DNA of 7,170 nucleotides, from NCBI GenBank assembly GCA_002292015.1, contig DBBD01000098.1, positions 1-7,170 of the forward strand, written 5' to 3'. Below, piece after piece: positions 1 to 5,772 of the stretch. The DNA comes from Firmicutes bacterium UBA993. GTDB taxonomy: Bacteria; Bacillota; Dethiobacteria; DTU022. The notes under the pieces were generated by a model, which did no database searches, was not told the origin of the DNA, and saw only the letters and a list, made by a program, of their open reading frames with translations. The number at the start of each line of letters is the position of its first letter. Within the stretch, counting starts at the first letter, position 1. The translations under genes and the position numbers were made by a program.

Positions 1-5
1 CCTGG

Positions 6-43
6 CCCTCTCCCCAATACGTGTATATTTAAAGGGGAGAGGG
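6..43. repeat. perfect 10-bp inverted repeat (leader hairpin)
   Basis: CCCTCTCCCC at 6-15 is the exact reverse complement of GGGGAGAGGG at 34-43, separated by an AT-rich 18-base spacer. It lies about 30 bases upstream of the phosphoesterase start. No T-run follows on the plus strand, so it is not a classical terminator for plus-strand transcription. On the minus strand the stem runs to the window edge and cannot be judged. It could be an mRNA leader hairpin, an operator, or the end of an upstream gene's terminator. The repeat is seen directly; the role is unknown. Confidence 0.55.
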
Positions 44-72
44 GATTTATGGGGTGGACAGGAGGTTAATTA

Positions 73-1011
73 GTGACTACTATATTTTTTGCAACTGATG
101 TTCACGGATCAGAAATTTGCTGGAAAAAGTTTATTAACGCCGGAAAATTTTACAACGCCGACGTCTTGGTGTTGGGTGGCGATATGACCGGCAAAGCCCT
201 GGTACCCTTTATCCGTGACCGCAAGGGGATGTATAAGGTTAACTTCCTTGAGGAAGAGATGCTGCTCGACAATGAAGGCAAAGCCAGGATGATGAAAAAC
301 ATCTCCGATCGCGGCTACTACCCTCTCGATCTGACCGATGACGAATTTGAAGAGCTGAACGCCGATCAGGAAAAAGTCGAACAGCTCTTCGTGAAACATG
401 TTATAGATATGGCCGAACGCTGGGTAGTCTTTGCCGACGAGAAACTGGCCGGCACCGGGATCAGGTGCTTTGTCTGCCCCGGTAACGACGATATGTTCGA
501 GATCGACAACATTCTGGAAAACTCAAAATCAATAACCATGGCTGAAGGAAAAGTCCTTGATCTGGACGGTCATTATAAGATGATCAGCACGGGCTGGTCC
601 AACCCGACACCCTGGGATACCCACCGCGAATGCAGCGAAGAAGAAATCACTGAAAAGATCGAAGCTATGGCTGCCAGGGTAGATCATATGGACCGCTGTA
701 TCTTCAACCTGCATGCCCCTCCTTTTGGCTCAGGCCTGGATGATGCGCCGGAGCTGGATGAAAACTTAAGACCCAAGTATGCCGGGCGTTCGCTGATCCC
801 CGTGGGCAGTACTGCGGTGCGTGATGCCATCGTGAAATACCAGCCTCCGCTGGCGCTGACCGGTCATATTCATGAAGGCCGCGGTATCAAGCGGATGAAG
901 AAAACATTTGTCGTCAATCCCGGCAGTTCGTATGAACAAGGCACACTGCTAGGGGCGATTATCGAGGTGGATAAAAAAGGAGTTTCCAAATACGTTTTGA
1001 CCTCGGGATAA
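73..1011 (+). CDS. metallophosphoesterase, Icc/COG2129-like
   Basis: This is a predicted metal-dependent phosphoesterase of the calcineurin-like superfamily, soluble and cytoplasmic, with unknown substrate. The metal-binding motifs appear in order: D9-x-H11, G36-D37, G137-N138-D139-D140, H214 and G-H265-x-H267. GNDD in place of the commoner GNHE/D fits the Icc-related COG2129 branch. At 312 residues it is longer than the roughly 220-residue members I recall. The extra length lies mainly between D37 and G137, a charged, Glu/Asp/Lys-rich stretch that looks helical. The start is GTG at 73, preceded by a strong AGGAGGT at 60-66 with 6 bases of spacing. No signal peptide or membrane segment is visible. 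It is separated by 148 bases from the next gene and is probably its own unit. The fold and metal sites are well supported. The substrate (a nucleotide, cyclic nucleotide or phosphoprotein are all possible) is not. Confidence 0.9.
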   Translation: MTTIFFATDVHGSEICWKKFINAGKFYNADVLVLGGDMTGKALVPFIRDRKGMYKVNFLEEEMLLDNEGKARMMKNISDRGYYPLDLTDDEFEELNADQEKVEQLFVKHVIDMAERWVVFADEKLAGTGIRCFVCPGNDDMFEIDNILENSKSITMAEGKVLDLDGHYKMISTGWSNPTPWDTHRECSEEEITEKIEAMAARVDHMDRCIFNLHAPPFGSGLDDAPELDENLRPKYAGRSLIPVGSTAVRDAIVKYQPPLALTGHIHEGRGIKRMKKTFVVNPGSSYEQGTLLGAIIEVDKKGVSKYVLTSG

Positions 1012-1159
1012 ATTGACATTCTAAAGTACTAAAGCAGCATTATAGATCAGCACTTAATAAAGCTTGATCGCTTTGTGCAGCCTCCGGTGCTCCTCTTTTC
1101 CTTTAAGAATCGCAGGAGAGGGGCAGCTTGGGGCGGAAAAGTTGCGAAGGAGGAATTCT
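1012..1159 (+). promoter_or_regulatory. intergenic leader with promoter candidate and imperfect hairpins
   Basis: This 148-base gap has no convincing coding sequence. TTGACA at 1013-1018 matches the -35 consensus, and a weak -10 candidate, CATTAT, sits at 1038-1043 with a long 19-base spacer. GCAC (1050-1053) plus AAAGC (1059-1063) pairs with GCTTTGTGC (1070-1078), forming a 9-bp stem with a five-base bulge and a six-base loop. A second stem pairs TGCTCCTC (1088-1095) with GAGGGGCA (1118-1125), including one G-T wobble. Neither stem is followed by a T-run, so I see no terminator for the phosphoesterase gene. The promoter call is tentative because the spacer is poor; the structures may be a regulatory leader or chance. 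Confidence 0.35.
1147..1155 (+). promoter_or_regulatory. ribosome binding site that decides the GTG start at 1160
   Basis: AAGGAGGAA is a near-perfect Shine-Dalgarno sequence with GGAGG ending 6 bases before GTG at 1160. The same frame is open from a TTG at 1064, but that upstream start has no comparable site. Its 32 extra residues are low in family-like character and overlap the leader hairpins. Confidence 0.8.
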
Positions 1160-1927
1160 GTGGAAATTTACACGGGGAAAAATGCCGGTGAATTTATCGC
1201 TGAAGCGCAGAAAATAATCACCCAAGCTGAAACCAAGGGGGCGCCGCTGCGGCTGATCGGCGCACTGGCTTTTCACCTGCACTGCTCTGAATTCAGACAC
1301 ATCCATATTAAATGGGGACGCGTATTTACCGATACCGATTTTGTAGCCCGCAGCGAACACCAGCAGCAGATCATTGAAGCCTACCGCGAACTTGGCTACC
1401 GGGACGATGAGATGATCACCACCCTCTACGGCAGCGACCGGCTGGTCTTTGATCATCCCGAGACGGGGATGCATTCAGACATCTTTTTCGACAAGCTCGA
1501 CTTCTGCCATGTGCTGCCCCTGCGCGACCGTCTCTCCGTAGACGACCTTACTATTCCCCTGGCTGAGCTGTTCCTGGAAAAGATGCAGATCGTAGAGATC
1601 AACGAAAAAGATTTGATCGATACGCTGATGCTGCTGGCAGAACACCCGGTTGGGGAAAGCGACCATGAAATGATTAATGCGCCGGTTATCGCCAAAATAT
1701 TGGCTGCCGAGTGGGGTTTCTGGCGTACCGTGACCGGCAACCTAGAAAAACTGCTTTTCCTAAACTCGGGGAGCGACCTCTTTAATCCTAAGGAGAAGCG
1801 GGTTATCGCCGATCGGATAGCCGAAATATTAGCGTGTGTAGAACGGGAACCGAAACCGCTGGCATGGAAAGTGCGCAGCAAAATCGGCGACAAACTCAAA
1901 TGGTACAAAGATGTTGATGAACTATAA
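1160..1927 (+). CDS. nucleotidyltransferase-fold protein of unknown function
   Basis: The 255-residue product resembles nucleotidyltransferase-fold proteins of the broad AbiEii/minimal-nucleotidyltransferase type. Numbered from GTG 1160, it shows a G34-A35 turn after a hydrophobic strand, a D58-x-D60 metal-binding pair in a TDTDF context, and a third acidic residue, D107, in an HSDIFFDKL strand. A helix-rich segment follows with a LAELFLEKMQ pattern and an Asp-rich helix, as in related family members that bind nucleotide. The usual G-S or G-G of the first motif is G-A here, so activity is uncertain. No membrane segment or signal is seen. It lies only 24 bases before the Fe-S gene, with no terminator between, so it probably shares a transcript with the AOR genes. 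It could be a tRNA- or protein-modifying transferase, an antitoxin/toxin-like remnant, or unrelated to its neighbours. The fold is inferred from motifs; the function is not known. Confidence 0.65.
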   Translation: MEIYTGKNAGEFIAEAQKIITQAETKGAPLRLIGALAFHLHCSEFRHIHIKWGRVFTDTDFVARSEHQQQIIEAYRELGYRDDEMITTLYGSDRLVFDHPETGMHSDIFFDKLDFCHVLPLRDRLSVDDLTIPLAELFLEKMQIVEINEKDLIDTLMLLAEHPVGESDHEMINAPVIAKILAAEWGFWRTVTGNLEKLLFLNSGSDLFNPKEKRVIADRIAEILACVEREPKPLAWKVRSKIGDKLKWYKDVDEL

Positions 1928-1951
1928 TGCTATCAGAAGCGAGGTATACCA

Positions 1952-2368
1952 ATGTTCTACCTAAGAGGCGAGTTTGATTTGTGTACCGGTTGCGGCTCCT
2001 GCCTGCTGGCCTGTTCAAACCGTGCCGCAGGCGGCTACAGCCCGCGCCTGGCCCGCCTGAAAATTTTAAGCGAACGGGAAAACCTGGTTAACCGGCCGCT
2101 CGTCTGCCTGCAGTGCGAAAATCCTTTTTGCCTTAACTCCTGCCCCTTTGAAGCGATCAGCAGGGCTGAGGAATCAGCTGTTGTGCTGATCGACAAGGAC
2201 AAATGTACCGGCTGCGGCAACTGCATCAATGCTTGCCCCGACAAGATGATCCAGCTTGATTTAAATCACCGGGCTGATAAATGCGACCTCTGCGCGAAAG
2301 ACCCGCTCTGCATTAAATACTGCGTGCCCGGGGCTCTGAAGCTGGTCGAAAAGAAGGGGGTGGCGTAA
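1952..2368 (+). CDS. four-cluster [4Fe-4S] ferredoxin-like electron-transfer subunit
   Basis: This 138-residue protein has sixteen cysteines in four groups: C11/14/17/21, C52/55/60/64, C85/88/91/95 and C111/114/120/124. That predicts four [4Fe-4S] clusters in the arrangement of HycB/DmsB-type electron-transfer subunits. Groups one and three are classic CxxCxxCxxxC. Group two is CxxCx4CxxxC and group four is CxxCx5CxxxC. No twin-arginine signal or membrane anchor is visible, so it should act in the cytoplasm. The ATG start at 1952 follows GAGGT at 1941-1945. The stop is one base before the GTG of the AOR gene, so the two are almost certainly co-translated and likely partners. Such small polyferredoxins are known beside AOR genes and resemble in design the AorA Fe-S subunit of the Aromatoleum enzyme. 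Partnership is inferred from adjacency. Confidence 0.92.
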   Translation: MFYLRGEFDLCTGCGSCLLACSNRAAGGYSPRLARLKILSERENLVNRPLVCLQCENPFCLNSCPFEAISRAEESAVVLIDKDKCTGCGNCINACPDKMIQLDLNHRADKCDLCAKDPLCIKYCVPGALKLVEKKGVA

Positions 2369-2369
2369 A

Positions 2370-4223
2370 GTGAGCGCCTACATGGGTAAACTGCTATATA
2401 TCGATTTAAGCAGCAAAACCAGCCGGGAAGTGGCCCTTGATTCGGAGCTGGCCCGGCAGTTTGTCGGGGGCAAAGGTTTTGGGGCCAAAATACTCTACGA
2501 CCTTTTGCCGCCCGGCTGCGATCCCTTGTCTGAACAAAACATCCTGATGTTTATGCCCGGCCCGATCACCGGCACCCTGGCTCCGGCCTTCCGGGGCTGC
2601 GTGGTTACCAAGTCGCCGCTGACCGGCACCTTTGCCGACTCTTACTTTGGAGGCCACTTTGCGCAGGAGATCCGCTACTGCGGTTATGACGGGCTGATTA
2701 TCACCGGCAGAGCGACAGAGCCGAGCTATCTTTATATCAGCGAGGGGACGGTTGAGTTTAGGACTGCCGCCGGTATCTGGGGATTTGATACTTTTGCCAC
2801 GGTAGAGGCGATCCGCGCCGCCCTGAACGACGATACAGTTAAAACGGCCTGTATCGGGCCAGCCGGCGAAAAGCTGGTCGCCTTTGCCCTAATCAACTGT
2901 GAGTATAACCGCCATGCCGGCCGGGCCGGCACCGGAGCGGTGATGGGATCAAAAAATTTAAAAGCAGTGGTTCTGCGCGGCAGCAAAACAGTCGTTCCGG
3001 CCGACCCGGCCGGCTTTGCCGCTGCCGTAGACCAAGCCTACAGTGAACTGGCTGAAAACGAAACGATTCGCTCCTTTACTGTTGGCGGCACTGCCGGCTC
3101 GATTGACTTCGCCAACGACGAGCAGCTACTGCCAACGCACAACTATTATAACGGGCAGTTTGAAGGAGCTTCCGGCCTGAACTCTGAAGCACAGCGCAAG
3201 CACTTTTGGCTGCGCAACGTGGCCTGCGCCGGCTGCCCCATAGCCTGCGGCAAGGTGGGGCTGATTAAAACCGGGCGCCACAAGCACCTGGTATCGGACA
3301 TTGTCGAGTACGAAACTGCTGCTATGGTGGGCAGCAACCTAGGGATCGGCAATGTCCGCGAAGTTGCCTACCTGGTTAAAAAATGCGACGCTCTTGGCTT
3401 AGACGGCATGTCAGCCGGGGGGGTAGCCGGGTTTGCGATCGAAGCCTACCAGAAAGGGTTGATCACTGCCGCTGATACCGGCGGGGTAGAGCTGAAATTT
3501 GGCGACGCCGACGCCGTCAATTACCTGCTCGAGGCTATAGCTTCGCGCAGCGGCTTGGGCGACCTGCTGGCACGCGGGGTGAAGGCTGCTGCCGTGGAGC
3601 TCGGCGGCAAGGCTGCTGATTTCGCCGTCCATGTAAAGGGGTTGGAAAGCCCGGCCTGGGGCCCGCGCAGCGTGCCCGGCATGGGGCTGGCCCTGGCCAC
3701 CGCCGACCGCGGCGGCTGTCACCAGCGCGCTTTTCCGATCCTTTATGAATGTGGTGGGGAATGGGAGGAAAAGCCTGTAGATCGGCTCGGTTTGGCCGGC
3801 AAGGGGAAAATTGTCGCCCACCTGCAGAACTACCTGGCGGCCCTTGATACTCTGGTCAAGTGCGATTTCGGCCAGTACGGAGTAAAAGATGTTACTTACG
3901 CCCGCCTGCTGGAAACTGCAGTGGGGGAAGCATATGATGTCGAAAAGCTGATGCTGCTGGGAGAACGCGTCTGGAACCTGGTGCGTCTTTTTAACCTGCG
4001 TGAAGGCTTCACCAGGGCGGATGATACCCTGCCCCCGCGCTTTACCGGCGAACCGCTGCCCACAGGCCCCTACGCCGGAGCGCGGGTCCCGCTTGAAGAT
4101 TTAAGCCGGCTGCTGGACGAATACTACGCCGCCCGCGGCTGGGATTCCGAGGGCCGCCCGACAGCGGAAAAACTGAAACAACTCGGCTTGGCGGAATTGC
4201 CGAAGCTGATTGATATTACTTAA
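2370..4223 (+). CDS. aor: aldehyde:ferredoxin oxidoreductase (AOR), tungsten-pterin type
   Basis: AOR enzymes interconvert aldehydes and carboxylic acids using a tungsten (or sometimes molybdenum) bis-pterin cofactor and one [4Fe-4S] cluster, exchanging electrons with ferredoxin. At 617 residues the length is normal. The AFOR N-terminal domain occupies roughly residues 1-205, with pterin-contact segments GGKGFGAK (33-40) and AGRAGTGAVMGSKN (183-196). The catalytic C-terminal region follows. Cluster ligands are C286, C289 and C293 (CAGCPIAC) and C498, closely matching the spacing of the Pyrococcus enzyme. The first pterin motif DALGLD (340-345) is canonical. The second is DTLVKC (493-498), a departure from DxxGLC. 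E313 and H451 fall near the Glu and His proposed as catalytic in Pyrococcus AOR. The GTG start at 2370 follows a G-rich AAGGGGGTG. ATG 2382 is an alternative, but the usual family start is a few residues before GKLL. The substrate range is not readable from sequence. Confidence 0.95.
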   Translation: MSAYMGKLLYIDLSSKTSREVALDSELARQFVGGKGFGAKILYDLLPPGCDPLSEQNILMFMPGPITGTLAPAFRGCVVTKSPLTGTFADSYFGGHFAQEIRYCGYDGLIITGRATEPSYLYISEGTVEFRTAAGIWGFDTFATVEAIRAALNDDTVKTACIGPAGEKLVAFALINCEYNRHAGRAGTGAVMGSKNLKAVVLRGSKTVVPADPAGFAAAVDQAYSELAENETIRSFTVGGTAGSIDFANDEQLLPTHNYYNGQFEGASGLNSEAQRKHFWLRNVACAGCPIACGKVGLIKTGRHKHLVSDIVEYETAAMVGSNLGIGNVREVAYLVKKCDALGLDGMSAGGVAGFAIEAYQKGLITAADTGGVELKFGDADAVNYLLEAIASRSGLGDLLARGVKAAAVELGGKAADFAVHVKGLESPAWGPRSVPGMGLALATADRGGCHQRAFPILYECGGEWEEKPVDRLGLAGKGKIVAHLQNYLAALDTLVKCDFGQYGVKDVTYARLLETAVGEAYDVEKLMLLGERVWNLVRLFNLREGFTRADDTLPPRFTGEPLPTGPYAGARVPLEDLSRLLDEYYAARGWDSEGRPTAEKLKQLGLAELPKLIDIT

Positions 4224-4237
4224 GGAGGAACAGCTAC

Positions 4238-5407
4238 ATGAAAGACCTGCAAAAACTGCACTACTTCGAAGTACCGACAGTTATGAAGCACGCCCTGGGC
4301 GCTGTCGACCACCTGCCGGCGGAACTTGCCCTGCTCGGAGTAAGAAAACCGCTGCTGGTTACCGATCAGGGGGTGGTCAAAGCCGGCCTGCTTGACCGGG
4401 TGGTAAAGCCGCTTAAAGACGGCGCGGTCAGCTACGTGCTCTACGACCAGGTAGTCTTTAACCCACCGCTGGCCACCGTCGCGGCCGGAACCGAAAGCTA
4501 CCTGAAAAACGGCTGCGACGGCCTGGTTGCCCTCGGTGGCGGCAGCGCGATGGACTGCGCCAAAGCCATCGGGGTGGAAATTGCCCACGGCGAGCCAGTC
4601 CTGGAATATGAATGCGCCGAAGGCAAAAAAGAGCTGAGTAAGCGCATTCCACCGCTGGCCTGTATCCCGACCACCGCCGGCACCGGGAGCGAAGTAACCC
4701 TCTGGGCGGTGATCACCGACCCGGCCCGCAAATACAAGTTTAACGTCGGCGGCCCGCTGATTGCCGCGCACTTAGCGCTCGTTGACCCGCTGCTCCACCT
4801 GTCGCTTCCGGCCGATGTTACCGCCGGGACGGGGATGGATGCTCTCTGCCACGCCATAGAGTGCTACACTTGCGCCTACGCCCAACCGACTACCGATGCC
4901 GTGGCGCTGCTGGCTATTGAGTACGCCGGCCAGTATTTGCGCCGCGCCGTAGCCTACGGCCAGGATGTGGAAGCCCGTTACTACATGGCCATGAGTGCCA
5001 TGCTGGCCGGTCTCTCCTACGGTGCTGAAAGCGCCGGCGCCGTGCACGCCATGACCCAGACCATGGGCGGCATCTTCCCCGTCCATCACGGCATCGTGGT
5101 TGGCTCAACCCTGGTGCCGGTTATGGAATACAACTGGATGGGCGAACCGGCCAAGTATGCCCGCATGGCACTGGCCTTAGGCGTGCCCTACTACGGCATG
5201 ACCGAGCGCGAAGCGGCCCTGGCTGCTGTTGAGGCGGTGCGTGCGCTGGCTGAAGATATCGGCATCCCGAAACTGGGCGAGCTGGGCATCAAGGAATCAG
5301 ATATTCCCCGCCTGGCCCAGGAAGCCTTCAACGACCCGCAGACTATCGGCAACCCCCGCGACCTGACCGTCAAGGCCTACGAGGAAATCTACCGCCGCGC
5401 TTTGTAA
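4238..5407 (+). CDS. iron-containing (group III) alcohol dehydrogenase
   Basis: The enzyme is predicted to interconvert alcohols and aldehydes or ketones with NAD(P)(H). At 389 residues it has the usual family length. The nucleotide-binding segment GGGSAMD lies at 100-106, followed by PTTAGTGSE at 144-152. Metal ligands expected from FucO-type enzymes are D201, H205, H270 and H284, with the characteristic DxxxH and the 14-residue spacing of the last two histidines. H283 is adjacent. No signal or membrane segment is seen. The ATG at 4238 follows AGGAGG overlapping the AOR stop codon, about 8 bases before the start, so translation is tightly linked to AOR. A strong terminator follows, making this the last gene of the run. 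Aldehyde produced or consumed by the AOR is the natural substrate guess. Chain length and coenzyme preference are not evident, and butanol- or ethanol-type dehydrogenase names would be guesses. Confidence 0.93.
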   Translation: MKDLQKLHYFEVPTVMKHALGAVDHLPAELALLGVRKPLLVTDQGVVKAGLLDRVVKPLKDGAVSYVLYDQVVFNPPLATVAAGTESYLKNGCDGLVALGGGSAMDCAKAIGVEIAHGEPVLEYECAEGKKELSKRIPPLACIPTTAGTGSEVTLWAVITDPARKYKFNVGGPLIAAHLALVDPLLHLSLPADVTAGTGMDALCHAIECYTCAYAQPTTDAVALLAIEYAGQYLRRAVAYGQDVEARYYMAMSAMLAGLSYGAESAGAVHAMTQTMGGIFPVHHGIVVGSTLVPVMEYNWMGEPAKYARMALALGVPYYGMTEREAALAAVEAVRALAEDIGIPKLGELGIKESDIPRLAQEAFNDPQTIGNPRDLTVKAYEEIYRRAL

Positions 5408-5423
5408 AATAATTATTTTTTTT

Positions 5424-5469
5424 GGGGAAAGGGGTATGCACTGATGCCTCTTTCCTTTTTTATCTTTTT
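5424..5469 (+). terminator. rho-independent terminator after the alcohol dehydrogenase
   Basis: GGAAAGGGG at 5426-5434 pairs with CCTCTTTCC at 5447-5455, a 9-bp stem with one G-T wobble. Three inner pairs (5435-5437 with 5444-5446) leave a loop of about six bases. A T-run follows at 5456-5460 and another at 5465-5469. The location 17 bases past the dehydrogenase stop fits the end of the AOR transcript. It also separates that transcript from mazE. Confidence 0.82.
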
Positions 5470-5492
5470 AGCGTTTAATCATTGTATCTACA

Positions 5493-5501
5493 AAGGAAAG
5501 G
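5493..5501 (+). promoter_or_regulatory. ribosome binding site choosing the mazE ATG start
   Basis: AAGGAAAGG lies 9 bases before ATG 5511, a normal distance. The frame is also open from TTG 5502, but that codon directly abuts this site and would be too close. The extra three residues are also absent from the usual MazE start. No clear -10/-35 pair is visible between the terminator and this site. Confidence 0.6.
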
Positions 5502-5510
5502 TTGATTGTC

Positions 5511-5753
5511 ATGATAACCAGGGTACTAACATGGGGAAACAGCCTTGCGTTACGAATTCCGATTGCATTTGCGCGCGAATTGGATATTTCTGAAAACAGC
5601 ACTGTAAATTTATCCTCGGTTGACGGCAGAATCAACATCGACCCTATTCCAAAAATATATCATTACGACCTTGATGAACTTATTAATCAGGTTAACGAAA
5701 ACAATCTGCATGGTGAGTACGATACTGGAAAACCAAGAGGCAAAGAAATTTAG
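5511..5753 (+). CDS. mazE: MazE/AbrB-fold antitoxin without adjacent toxin
   Basis: The 80-residue product matches MazE antitoxins. Residues 1-45 form the swapped-hairpin DNA-binding domain, with TWGNSLALRIP in the position of the KRWGNSPAVRIP motif of E. coli MazE. The C-terminal segment NLHGEYDTGKPRGKE mirrors the E. coli toxin-binding tail NLHENIDWGEPKDKE, though the final V-W is replaced by Ile. In MazEF systems the antitoxin neutralises an mRNA-cleaving toxin and represses its own promoter. No mazF follows: radA on the opposite strand ends 19 bases downstream, and no toxin-like frame lies upstream. The ATG at 5511 is preferred over TTG 5502 on Shine-Dalgarno spacing. Base use is visibly more AT-rich than the flanking genes, which suggests a separate origin. 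It may be an orphan antitoxin, an autonomous regulator, or a partner of a distant toxin. Confidence 0.87.
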   Translation: MITRVLTWGNSLALRIPIAFARELDISENSTVNLSSVDGRINIDPIPKIYHYDLDELINQVNENNLHGEYDTGKPRGKEI

Positions 5754-5772
5754 CCGGCTCTCTAATCCCCAT

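Noticed and set aside
1064..1159. N-terminal extension of the nucleotidyltransferase frame to a TTG at 1064
   Set aside because: It has no ribosome site, and the strong AAGGAGGAA with GTG at 1160 gives a better start. The extension overlaps leader hairpins.
1453..1908. 151-residue open frame on the minus strand
   Set aside because: It is antisense to the nucleotidyltransferase gene. Its Ser/Arg-rich composition is typical of a shadow frame.
2915..2931. Near-palindromic GGCC-rich sequence
   Set aside because: It falls inside the conserved AGRAGTGAVMGSK coding segment and is explained by Gly/Ala codons in GC-rich DNA.
4220..4771. 183-residue open frame on the minus strand
   Set aside because: It lies opposite the well-supported alcohol dehydrogenase, has no recognisable motif, and is expected in GC-rich coding DNA.
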